Origin: Dehalococcoidia bacterium
GTDB lineage: Bacteria; Chloroflexota; Dehalococcoidia; Bin125
Length of the DNA: 19,551 nucleotides
Assembly (NCBI GenBank): GCA_007571275.1
Contig: RKRS01000054.1
Span: 1 to 19,551 of the forward strand
Direction: 5' to 3'
The notes under the pieces were generated by a model. The model saw only the letters and a program-made list of their open reading frames with translations, did not search any database and was not told the DNA's origin. Made by a program: the position numbers and the translations under genes. Within the stretch, counting starts at the first letter, position 1. Every line of letters begins with the position of its first letter. This document shows, piece by piece, positions 7,509 to 14,461 of the stretch.

Positions 7509-8416
7509 TGCCTCAGGCGTCGGTGGTTGCTGAACGTTCCAACGATTTCGCGTTCGCGCTGGGCGCGCAGTTTCCTGATCTCCGGGCCGCGGATCTGACA
7601 GTCTTCGAGGAGCCGGACGCGCGGTTCGTTCGGGTCGAATGGGACGACTGGATGGCGCTGTTCCCGCAGTCGGAGGCCGCTACCCGACAGCTGGCGGTCA
7701 TGTCCTCGGTGATGCCGCACCTTCGAGGTTTTGTCAGTCCGACGGTGCCGATCTGGGAGCAATCCAACGAGCCCCGAGACGAGCAGCGTGAGTGGCGAGC
7801 GGCCCGACGGCTGGACGGGCGTCCGTTGCGGCCTGAATTGATCGTCGACCAAAACCGCGAGCGTCTGGTCAGAGACCTCGCCGCCTTCTTCCACGAGCTG
7901 CATGAGTTCTCGGTCGAGCGGGCGCGCGGGTTGGGCGCGCCTTCATTGCGCGAGTGGCGTGAGGACCATGAGGCGCTCTCGCATCGCGTCCTGTCGATCC
8001 TCAGACCACTGCTGAGCTGGTCGCAGGCGACCTGGGCGCGACGCTGGTGGTCACGATTTCTGGACGACGACGCCATCTGGAAGATCCAGCCATCGCTGGT
8101 GCATGGCGGCATCTCGATCGAACGGCTGTTGGTCGATCCACTGGCACAACAGCTATCGGCGGTCGCTGGTTGGCACGGTCTGCGCGTCGCGGATCCGGCT
8201 ATCGACTTTGCTCATCTCGTTGACGCCTACGGCACGGAGCTGGGTTGGCGCATCGTCGAACATTACGGCGAACTCGGATCGACCGCCGATGCCGCACTGT
8301 TCCGCCGCATTCGGCTGTTGCAGACCGTGACGCGGTTTCGCGCGGTGGTGGAAGCCGCCGATCGCGAGGGCGTTGATGGCGAAGCGATGGCGACGGCGCT
8401 CAAGCGACTCCGCTAG
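7508..8416 (+). CDS. APH/ChoK-fold phosphotransferase-like protein, probable pseudokinase
   Basis: The 302-residue product resembles the aminoglycoside phosphotransferase family. GRPLRPELI and RDLAAFFHELHEF match the family's central helices. LVHGGISIERLLVD (197-210) aligns with the catalytic loop normally reading H-G-D-x-H-x-x-N, and AVAGWHGLRVADPAIDFAHL (218-237) aligns with the segment that holds the second metal-binding Asp. The catalytic Asp is Gly200 or Gly201, the loop Asn is Arg206, and the metal Asp is Gly221. The fold seems intact but catalysis should be absent, so I read it as a pseudokinase that may bind a ligand or a partner. Its ATG overlaps the stop of the M23 peptidase gene by one base, so the two proteins are probably made in step. 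It is intact, so a decaying gene is unlikely. Confidence 0.7.
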   Translation: MPQASVVAERSNDFAFALGAQFPDLRAADLTVFEEPDARFVRVEWDDWMALFPQSEAATRQLAVMSSVMPHLRGFVSPTVPIWEQSNEPRDEQREWRAARRLDGRPLRPELIVDQNRERLVRDLAAFFHELHEFSVERARGLGAPSLREWREDHEALSHRVLSILRPLLSWSQATWARRWWSRFLDDDAIWKIQPSLVHGGISIERLLVDPLAQQLSAVAGWHGLRVADPAIDFAHLVDAYGTELGWRIVEHYGELGSTADAALFRRIRLLQTVTRFRAVVEAADREGVDGEAMATALKRLR

Positions 8417-8494
8417 GCGCGCCGCCACTTTGGTACCTTGTAACTCCACTCGAAGCTGAAGCGCATAGCGTTCGGATCGGAAGGACGACGAATC

Positions 8495-9046
8495 ATGAGT
8501 GACGCACCTGCTCGCGCGATGACCCCCGTTGGCGTCAATCACCTGGTCTTGAATGTGCGGAATATCGAGGTCGCCCACGAGTTCTGGACCGAGGTCATGG
8601 GCTTCCGCCACATTGGCTCACTCAAGCCGCGCAGTGAGCGCTCGATGAATATGCGCTTCTATAACGGCCTCTCCGAGAGCCACCATGACTTGGCGCTGGC
8701 CGAGATCATGGGCGAGTCGGAGGAATCGGATGACTGGTCGATGGCCCCCAGGCGGCCCGGTCTCAATCACCTCGCCATTCACTACCCGGACCGCGACTCG
8801 TGGTTGAAGCAGATTGCGTTCCTGCAGGCCAGGGGCGTCAAGTTCAACCTGCGCATCAACCATGGCATGACCCATTCGGTCTACATCAACGATCCAGACG
8901 GTCACGGTATCGAAGTGCTCTATGAGTTGCCGCGCGAGCATTGGCAGGGCGACATCGACGGCGCGCTCAACTACGCCGAGGTACTGCCCACCGAAGGCGA
9001 AGCGGCGTTGGTCGACGAACCCACGCCCGCCTTCAGCGGCGACTAG
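8495..9046 (+). CDS. VOC superfamily extradiol dioxygenase-like protein
   Basis: The 183-residue protein has two beta-alpha-beta-beta-beta modules. It begins VGVNHLVLNVRNIEVAHEFW with His16 on the first strand, then HHDLALAE (63-70), then a second module with LNHLAIHYPDRD (His92) and VYINDPDGHGIEVLYELP (Glu140). His16, His92 and Glu140 fall where the iron ligands of type I extradiol dioxygenases lie, and His63-His64 match the catalytic His region of BphC-type enzymes. It is about the length of one such domain. A ring-cleaving dioxygenase acting on a catechol is therefore plausible; a glyoxalase or lyase of the same fold is the alternative. AAGGA sits 10 bases before the ATG. The hydroxylase gene begins 12 bases after its stop, so the two form an operon. 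Confidence 0.8.
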   Translation: MSDAPARAMTPVGVNHLVLNVRNIEVAHEFWTEVMGFRHIGSLKPRSERSMNMRFYNGLSESHHDLALAEIMGESEESDDWSMAPRRPGLNHLAIHYPDRDSWLKQIAFLQARGVKFNLRINHGMTHSVYINDPDGHGIEVLYELPREHWQGDIDGALNYAEVLPTEGEAALVDEPTPAFSGD

Positions 9047-9058
9047 GGTCGTCGACCG

Positions 9059-10537
9059 ATGGCCATGCGAGACGGCGCGGCCTATCTGGCCGGGCTGAAG
9101 GATCAACGACGTATCTGGCACAACGGCGCCTTGGTCGACGATGTCACCACGGCGCCAGGTTTCGCCAACGCCGCGCACACGATCGCGGCCTACTACGACT
9201 TCCAGTGCGATCCCGTCATCCGTGACGTGATCTCCTATGAGGACGAAGATGGCGATCGCTCGCATCGCTCCTTCAAGATTCCGCGCTCGAAGGACGACCT
9301 GCGCAAACGCGGAGCCGCCTATGCGGCCTGGGCCGAACACACTGGTGGACAGCTCGGCCGCGCGCCCGATTACATGAACGCGGCCATGGCTGGCGTCGCG
9401 GCGGCCAGGCATCACTGGGGCCAGAACAATCCGGTCCTGGGCGAGCGGGTCACGAACATTCTCGATCACTGTCGCCGCAACGACGTCTGCCTGACCCATA
9501 CGTTCATCACGCCGCAGATCGACCGCAAGACGCCGCTAGGCCAACAGGAGCCGTTCCTCAACGCTGGCGTGGTCAGACAGACGTCCGATGGCGTGATCGT
9601 GCGCGGCGCGCGGGTGTTGGGCACGCTTGCGCCGTTCAGCGATGAGAACCTGTCATTCCTCATGCCGGTCGTCAAGGGCGAGGATGAACTCAAGTACGCA
9701 ATCGGATTCACCACGCGCGTCGACACGCCCGGATTGCACTGGGTCTGCCGCGACTCGTTCGACCCTAATCGCTCTACGCGCGATTACCCGATCTCCAGCC
9801 GCTTCGAGGAGATCGATACGGTCGCCGTCTTCGATGACGTGGAAGTGCCCTGGGAGAACGTCTTCGACTATCAGGACGAGAAGGTGCACAACATTGCGCC
9901 GTTGGCGATGCGATTCCATGAATCGCTGGGACATCATGTGATCGTCAAGAATGTCGCCAAGACGCGGTTCCTGCTCGGTCTGGCGCACCTGATCGCCGAG
10001 AACGCGCAGACGAACTCGTTCATCAACGTGCAGATCCGGCTCGGCGACATCGTCACGATGCTGCAGACTCTGGAGTCGATCGCCCTGGCCGCTGTCGAGG
10101 GTGCGGTCAAGAATCCGGACAACGGCGTCTGGTATTGCAATCACAACGCCATCGTCGCCGGGCTACGCCTGTTCCCCGAGTATTACGTGCAGATCATCGA
10201 CCACATCAAGCAGATCGGCGGTAGCAACTTCATGGCCGCGCCCTCAGCCGCGAACATGGATGCGATCACCGAGGCGCTGGGTCCATCGGTCGAGCGTTAT
10301 TTCAAGGGCGCCGCTGACATGAGCGAATCAGGCATCGAGAAAGTACCGCTGTTCCGTCTCGCCTGGGACGTCGTCGGCACATCCCTCGCCGGTCGACAGG
10401 AACTGTACGAGCGCTTTTTCTTCGGCGACCAGCAAGTATCCAAGTCCCAGTCCTACCTCCGCTTCGACAAAACCGAAGCCGTTGACATCGTCAGACGTCT
10501 GCTGAATCCGGAGTGGTTGAGTCAGGAATCAACCTGA
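9059..10537 (+). CDS. 4-Hydroxyphenylacetate 3-hydroxylase family flavin monooxygenase (HpaB-like)
   Basis: The 492-residue product matches the HpaB family along its length. GRAPDYMN (100-107) contains the Arg and Tyr known to contact the phenol substrate in HpaB, and THTFITPQIDR (146-156) contains the third contact His147. The C-terminal helical half, with ESLGHHVIVKN and ELYERFFFGD, resembles acyl-CoA dehydrogenases, as expected. Enzymes of this group use reduced FAD from a separate reductase (HpaC) to hydroxylate phenols ortho to the hydroxyl group, giving catechols. No reductase gene is visible in the window. The start is ATG at 9059 (a second ATG at 9065 is possible). Its neighbour, 12 bases upstream, is a putative extradiol dioxygenase. 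The true substrate is unknown; 4-hydroxybutyryl-CoA dehydratase is a distant relative but less likely. Confidence 0.88.
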   Translation: MAMRDGAAYLAGLKDQRRIWHNGALVDDVTTAPGFANAAHTIAAYYDFQCDPVIRDVISYEDEDGDRSHRSFKIPRSKDDLRKRGAAYAAWAEHTGGQLGRAPDYMNAAMAGVAAARHHWGQNNPVLGERVTNILDHCRRNDVCLTHTFITPQIDRKTPLGQQEPFLNAGVVRQTSDGVIVRGARVLGTLAPFSDENLSFLMPVVKGEDELKYAIGFTTRVDTPGLHWVCRDSFDPNRSTRDYPISSRFEEIDTVAVFDDVEVPWENVFDYQDEKVHNIAPLAMRFHESLGHHVIVKNVAKTRFLLGLAHLIAENAQTNSFINVQIRLGDIVTMLQTLESIALAAVEGAVKNPDNGVWYCNHNAIVAGLRLFPEYYVQIIDHIKQIGGSNFMAAPSAANMDAITEALGPSVERYFKGAADMSESGIEKVPLFRLAWDVVGTSLAGRQELYERFFFGDQQVSKSQSYLRFDKTEAVDIVRRLLNPEWLSQEST

Positions 10538-10588
10538 GCCTCTGGAGTTGGGGAGCGCGCTCGGATTCACGGTCGAGCCGCCGGTGGA

Positions 10589-10618
10589 TTGACCCTCATG
10601 GCTACTGCGTCCTAGCCT
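10589..10618 (+). promoter_or_regulatory. Candidate promoter of the first short-chain dehydrogenase gene
   Basis: TTGACC (10589-10594) and TAGCCT (10613-10618) are 18 bases apart. TTGACC matches five of six -35 consensus bases; the -10 has only the T-A-...-T frame. Transcription from here would start near 10625, about 20 bases before the ATG. Confidence 0.33.
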
Positions 10619-10639
10619 CCATACGGTCATAGCTGGAGG
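10616..10639 (+). promoter_or_regulatory. Possible hairpin masking the Shine-Dalgarno site of the first dehydrogenase gene
   Basis: CCTCCA (10616-10621) is the exact reverse complement of TGGAGG (10634-10639), which contains the strong ribosome-binding site of the gene starting at 10645. With a 12-base loop the stem would cover the site. It can form only in RNA that starts upstream of 10616, such as read-through from the hydroxylase gene, because the local candidate promoter would start transcripts after the first arm. Confidence 0.3.
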
Positions 10640-10644
10640 TATGC

Positions 10645-11562
10645 ATGATGGGACACCTGGAAGGCAAGGTGGCGCTGGTCACTGGCGGCGCCGGTGGGAT
10701 GGGCTCGCACATTTGCAAGGTCTTCGCCGAGCAGGGCGCGTCGGTTGTCGCCTGTGACACTGGCTTCGACGTCGAAGGTCGAGCGGGCATGGACCCGTCC
10801 AAAGTCCAGGCCGTGGTCGACGAGATCATCGCCAACGGCGGACAGGCGACTGCGGTCGCGGGCGACATCGCCGATATGGAGACCGCCGAGCGGGCAGTCC
10901 AGACCGCGATCGAGACATACGGCGACCTCGACATCCTCGTCTGCGCGCACGGCATCCTGCGCGAGCGAATGATCTTCAACATGACCGAGGATGAGTGGGA
11001 TGGGTTGGTCCGCATTCACCTGAAGGGCTGCTTTGCCCCGACCAAGTTTGCCGCCATCCACTGGCGAGCCAACCGCGACAAGGGCAACCGTCGGATCATC
11101 TACTTCACCTCGTCGGCGGGCGTACGCGGTGAAGCCGGGCAGCCGAACTACTCGGCCGCGCACGCTGGCAAGATCGGACTCTCGCTCTCCAATGCGGACG
11201 CGCTCGAGCGTTACGGGGTGACCTCGAACTGCATCTCCCCGGCCGCCTCGACCCGAATGACCGACCGCGGCCGCGCCGTCGACCAGAGCGGCGAGGCGCC
11301 CAGCCTCACGGCCGCAGGCACGATGATGGACCCGGCCAACGTGGTCGCGGCGGTGACCTACCTCGCCTCCGACGCCAGCGCTGGCATCTCGGGCCGTGTG
11401 GTCGGCGCGACCGGCGGACGGATCACGATCTGGAAAGAGCCTGAGTGGGAACAGACGATCTGGAACACCGAGCCCTATTGGGACATCGACACGCTGTTTG
11501 ATCTGATCCCCTTCACCTTCGAGCTGCAGGGCATGGGTCCACCGCCGCGGCAGTTCCCCTAA
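10645..11562 (+). CDS. Short-chain dehydrogenase/reductase, MFE-2-like, tandem copy 1
   Basis: The 305-residue product is longer than the usual 250 and has the layout of the N-terminal reductase domain of multifunctional enzyme type 2 and its mycobacterial relatives. It shows the cofactor turn TGGAGGMG (13-20), an inserted segment CDTGFDVEGRAGMDPSKV (37-54), and Ser156 and Tyr169 of the active site. Two oddities stand out. The YxxxK Lys is His173 (NYSAAHAGK), and the usual N-N-A-G is C-A-H-G (100-103). Both are shared with the next gene. The family usually oxidises or reduces hydroxyacyl or ketoacyl groups with NAD(P). GGAGG at 10635-10639 supports ATG at 10645 or 10648. The C-terminal tail of about 45 residues past GATGGRI is unlike ordinary reductases. 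Substrate unknown. Confidence 0.85.
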   Translation: MMGHLEGKVALVTGGAGGMGSHICKVFAEQGASVVACDTGFDVEGRAGMDPSKVQAVVDEIIANGGQATAVAGDIADMETAERAVQTAIETYGDLDILVCAHGILRERMIFNMTEDEWDGLVRIHLKGCFAPTKFAAIHWRANRDKGNRRIIYFTSSAGVRGEAGQPNYSAAHAGKIGLSLSNADALERYGVTSNCISPAASTRMTDRGRAVDQSGEAPSLTAAGTMMDPANVVAAVTYLASDASAGISGRVVGATGGRITIWKEPEWEQTIWNTEPYWDIDTLFDLIPFTFELQGMGPPPRQFP

Positions 11563-11647
11563 CCGGTCAGCGGGTGAGCAAGAGAGCAGGGAACGCATGG
11601 TTGAGCAGGACGAGAACACGCCGCCATTCGCGGGCAGGAGCGGACAG

Positions 11648-12571
11648 ATGACCAAGCACCTTGACGGGCGGATCTGCATCATCACCGGCGGCGCGGGCGG
11701 CATCGGCTCGAATCTCTGTCGCGTCTTCGGCGAGCAGGGAGCCAAAGTCGTCGTCGCCGACACCGGTTTCGATGTCGAAGGTCGCTTCGGTATGGATGCC
11801 TCAAAGGTTGAGGCGATCGTCGAGGAGATTCGCGACGCCGGCGGCGAGGCCGTGCCATTCGTCGGCGATGTCGCTGATATGGACACCGCCGAGCGGATGA
11901 TCCAGACAGCCATAGATGAGTTCGGCGGTCTCGATGTCCTGGTTTGCGCGCATGGCATCCTGCGCGAGCGGATGATCTTCAACATGACCGAGGACGAATG
12001 GGACGGCCTCGTGCGGGCCCACCTTAAGGGCTGCTTCGCGCCGACCAAGTTTGCCTCAATCTATTGGCGCGCCAATCGCGAAGGCCAGCACCGACGGATC
12101 ATCTACTTCACATCCGACGCCGGTATCCGCGGCGCGGCCGGGCAACCGAACTACTCGGCCGCGCATGCCGCCAAGCTGGGGCTGATGCGCTCCAACGTCG
12201 GCGCGCTCGGACGCTACGGCGTGACCACCAACTGCATCGCGCCAGGCGCGTCAACCCGCATGACCGACCGCGGGCGCGGAATTAACCAAGGCGGGCCGGC
12301 TCCATCCGAATCGGCCGCCGGGACAGCGCGGGATCCCAAGAACGTCGCGCCGATTGTGGCCTGGTTGGCCTCCGACCAGTCCGATGCCGCCAACGGCCGC
12401 ATCTTCGGCGCCAGTGGTCACCGCATCTCGCTGTTCTCCGAGCCGGTGTTGGAACGCTACCTGCACTTCGACGACAGTCAGATCGATCTGGACAAACTAT
12501 TCGATCTCTGGCCGCAGACGCTCGGCGCGGGGGGATTCCCACGCAACAGCATCCGGCCCGGCCTGGTTTAG
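11648..12571 (+). CDS. Short-chain dehydrogenase/reductase, MFE-2-like, tandem copy 2
   Basis: The 307-residue product is a paralogue of the preceding gene, roughly two thirds identical by eye, and aligns to it without gaps through residue 210 and beyond. It has TGGAGGIG (13-20), Ser156, Tyr169 and again His173 where Lys is expected, plus C-A-H-G at 100-103. A block of 26 residues beginning LVCAHGI is identical in both copies. I chose ATG at 11648 because AGGAG lies 7 bases upstream and the N-terminus then matches copy 1; an ATG at 11597 would add 17 residues with a weaker site. The divergent C-terminal tails (after about 265) suggest the two copies act on different substrates or form a heteromer. 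They are 85 bases apart and probably co-transcribed. Confidence 0.85.
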   Translation: MTKHLDGRICIITGGAGGIGSNLCRVFGEQGAKVVVADTGFDVEGRFGMDASKVEAIVEEIRDAGGEAVPFVGDVADMDTAERMIQTAIDEFGGLDVLVCAHGILRERMIFNMTEDEWDGLVRAHLKGCFAPTKFASIYWRANREGQHRRIIYFTSDAGIRGAAGQPNYSAAHAAKLGLMRSNVGALGRYGVTTNCIAPGASTRMTDRGRGINQGGPAPSESAAGTARDPKNVAPIVAWLASDQSDAANGRIFGASGHRISLFSEPVLERYLHFDDSQIDLDKLFDLWPQTLGAGGFPRNSIRPGLV

Positions 12572-12584
12572 CTCCCGTCCCTTG

Positions 12585-12604
12585 TTGCGAATAGTTGCAA
12601 TAAG
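12585..12604. promoter_or_regulatory. Candidate metalloregulator operator upstream of the metal ABC importer
   Basis: TTGCGAATAGTTGCAA (12585-12600) has TTGC and GCAA ends and matches an inverted repeat at six of eight pairs; it can also be read as two direct TTGCnA units ten bases apart. AT-rich dyads of about this size are typical of Fur-family (Zur, Mur) sites. It overlaps the candidate -35 of the importer operon, where a repressor would act. I cannot match it to a known consensus with certainty. Confidence 0.27.
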
Positions 12605-12621
12605 GCTGCTCGGCACATAAT
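12595..12621 (+). promoter_or_regulatory. Candidate promoter of the metal ABC importer operon
   Basis: CATAAT (12616-12621) matches five of six bases of the -10 consensus. TTGCAA (12595-12600) is a fair -35, though the spacer is only 15 bases; an activator-dependent promoter is possible. Transcription would start near 12628, leaving a leader of about 23 bases. Confidence 0.35.
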
Positions 12622-12653
12622 CTGACCACGCATCCTCGAAAGATCAGATTATG
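12616..12653. repeat. Perfect 10-bp inverted repeat spanning promoter and start codon
   Basis: CATAATCTGA (12616-12625) and TCAGATTATG (12644-12653) are exact reverse complements with an 18-base spacer. The left arm contains the candidate -10 hexamer; the right arm ends in the ATG of the substrate-binding protein gene. As DNA it could hold a dimeric repressor or looped complex; as RNA it would sequester the start codon only in transcripts starting upstream of 12616. Confidence 0.55.
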
Positions 12654-13637
12654 CGCGTACTCCTTGCCCCGGCGTTGCTGATCGCGCTTGTTGCCGCGTC
12701 GGGGTTGATCAGTAGCGCCTGCGGCGACGAGCGTGAGAGCAGCGAACCACTCGTTGTCACGACGGTTGCTCCGCTGCGAAGCATCATTGAGGAAGTTGGT
12801 GGCGACCGCATTACCGTCGTCGCGCTCGTGCCGGAGGGCGCCAACAGCCACACCTACGATCCGCCACCGTCGGCTGTCGGCGAAATCGAGCGCGCCGACC
12901 TGATCGTGATCAACGGACTCAACCTCGAGCTGCCGACGCTGGAGCTGGCCGAGGCCAACGCGTCGGACGGCACGCAGATCGTGCAGCTCGGTAATCTCGC
13001 CGTCTCGCCCGACGAGTACGTCTTCGACTTCTCCTTCCCCGAGGAAGACGGCAACCCCAATCCACACCTGTGGACGGCACCTCATCTGGCCGTCACATAC
13101 GCCCAGATCGTGCGGGACGAGCTATCCAACGTCGATCCCGACGGCACGGATTATTTCGCCGCCAATGCTGACCGATTCATCACGCGTCTCTGGGAACTCG
13201 ATGAAGCCATCGCCGCGGCGACGCAGACGATTCCCGAGGCCCACCGCAAACTGATCACCTATCACGACTCCTTTCCCTACTTCGCGCCCCGCTACGGACT
13301 GGAGATCATCGGCGCGATTCAGCCCTCGGACTTCTCTGAGCCATCGCCTCGAGAAGTGGCCGATCTGATCGAGCAGATCAGATCGGCAGGGGTGCCAGCG
13401 ATCTTTGGCTCGGAAGTATTCCCCTCGGAGGTCTTGAACACCATCGCCAGGGAAGCCGGCGCGGTACAGGTATCGACACTGTCGGACGACGACTTGCCAG
13501 GAGCGCCTGGCGATGCCGGCAATACGCTGATCGGCATGATGGTGCAGAACGTGCGCACGATGGTCGCCGCGTTGGATGGAGATGCATCGGCGTTGGACGG
13601 ATTTGACACAGGCAACACGTGGCAACCATCGGAGTAG
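12651..13637 (+). CDS. Zn/Mn-type ABC importer, metal-binding lipoprotein (TroA/ZnuA family)
   Basis: The 328-residue product begins with a signal peptide (positive MR, hydrophobic to about residue 20) and a lipobox-like SSAC with Cys24, so it should be a membrane-tethered lipoprotein. It belongs to the cluster A-I metal-binding proteins. Ligands visible are His67 (NSHTYDPPPS), His139 (PNPHLW) and His205 (YHDSFPYFAPRYGL), with an Asp near 279-281 as the fourth. His at the third site, as in TroA and zinc proteins, rather than Glu as in PsaA, favours zinc, though manganese is not excluded. No His-rich loop is present. The Shine-Dalgarno site is weak (GAAAGA). Its 3' end overlaps the ATPase gene by 19 bases. 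Two dyad elements lie in the 79-base upstream gap. Confidence 0.88.
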   Translation: MRVLLAPALLIALVAASGLISSACGDERESSEPLVVTTVAPLRSIIEEVGGDRITVVALVPEGANSHTYDPPPSAVGEIERADLIVINGLNLELPTLELAEANASDGTQIVQLGNLAVSPDEYVFDFSFPEEDGNPNPHLWTAPHLAVTYAQIVRDELSNVDPDGTDYFAANADRFITRLWELDEAIAAATQTIPEAHRKLITYHDSFPYFAPRYGLEIIGAIQPSDFSEPSPREVADLIEQIRSAGVPAIFGSEVFPSEVLNTIAREAGAVQVSTLSDDDLPGAPGDAGNTLIGMMVQNVRTMVAALDGDASALDGFDTGNTWQPSE

Positions 13638-14461
13638 ACGCGCTAGTCAGGCTGGAAGGCGTCGCCCTGGGCTACGAGGGCGCGGTTGCGCTTCGCGACG
13701 TTGACCTGAGCATCGCCCCTGGCGAGTTGATCGGCATCGTCGGGCCGAGCGGTTCCGGTAAGACGACGCTGCTGCGTTCGCTGTTGGGTGAACCGGAGCG
13801 ATACGCCGGGACGGCGACCGTCGCTCCCGACACCCGCGTCGGCTATGTCCCGCAAGTGGAAACCGTTGACTGGAATTTCCCCATCACCGTTGAGCAGGTA
13901 GCGATGCTCGGCAGTTGGCGGACGCGCCGCTGGTTGCCGTGGACCGGTAGGGCGGAGCGCAGCCGCGCGCGTGATGTGCTCAGGCAACTGGGTATCGCCG
14001 ACCTAGCCGATCGGCCGATTCGCGCGTTGTCAGGCGGACAGCAGCAACGAACATTCCTCGCTCGCGCGCTGGTGCGGGCGCCGGATCTCCTGCTCATGGA
14101 CGAACCTACTTCCGGGGTCGACATCAAGACGCGACACGAGATTCTGCATCAGTTGGCGGCTCTGAACAGCGCTGGTGTGACCGTTGTGTTGACCACACAC
14201 GACCTGAACGGCGTGGCCTCTCACTTGCCCCGACTGATCGCGCTGGGTGAGCAGACCGTGTTGGCCGATGGCCCGCCCTCGCAGGTTCTGCAACCTGAGG
14301 TGCTGGAGCGCGCCTACGGTCAACCGATGCTGGTCGTTCGTAGCGGTCGTGAAACCTACGTCCTGCCCGTGCCTGAGGAGGCTCCGGGCGCGCACGAGGA
14401 CGGCCCGCCTGGCCCGGACAGCTTCGACGTCATCGGTCGCTCGGGCCGCGATGATGCTTGA
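13619..14461 (+). CDS. Metal ABC importer, ATP-binding protein
   Basis: The 280-residue ATPase has Walker A GPSGSGKT (42-49), Q-loop Gln79 in YVPQVETVDWNFPITV, signature LSGGQQQR (137-144), Walker B LLLMDEP (157-163) and H-loop His194 in LTTHD. The Asp-Trp-x-Phe-Pro-x-T-V segment after the Q-loop is typical of Mn/Zn/Fe importers (MntA, TroB, SitB). The GTG start at 13619 lies inside the lipoprotein gene, 19 bases of overlap, and no other in-frame start codon occurs before the conserved core, so this start is likely. A tail of about 30 acidic and Pro/Gly-rich residues (EEAPGAHEDGPPGPDS) is unusual. It should couple ATP hydrolysis to metal uptake through the permease encoded next. Confidence 0.92.
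   Translation: MATIGVDALVRLEGVALGYEGAVALRDVDLSIAPGELIGIVGPSGSGKTTLLRSLLGEPERYAGTATVAPDTRVGYVPQVETVDWNFPITVEQVAMLGSWRTRRWLPWTGRAERSRARDVLRQLGIADLADRPIRALSGGQQQRTFLARALVRAPDLLLMDEPTSGVDIKTRHEILHQLAALNSAGVTVVLTTHDLNGVASHLPRLIALGEQTVLADGPPSQVLQPEVLERAYGQPMLVVRSGRETYVLPVPEEAPGAHEDGPPGPDSFDVIGRSGRDDA

Noticed and set aside
8618..9499. A 293-codon minus-strand open frame over the VOC and HpaB-like genes.
   Set aside because: It runs antisense across two genes with conserved active-site motifs and spans their gap; long antisense frames are common in GC-rich coding DNA.
10553..10562. Palindrome GAGCGCGCTC after the hydroxylase gene.
   Set aside because: It has no loop and no T-run, so it is not a terminator, and 10-bp palindromes in GC-rich DNA are common.
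10627..12048. A 473-codon open frame on the minus strand across both reductase genes, with an internal repeat.
   Set aside because: It is antisense to two clear dehydrogenase genes, has Arg/Ser/Pro-rich composition with no family likeness, and its internal repeat is just the reverse image of the tandem gene duplication.
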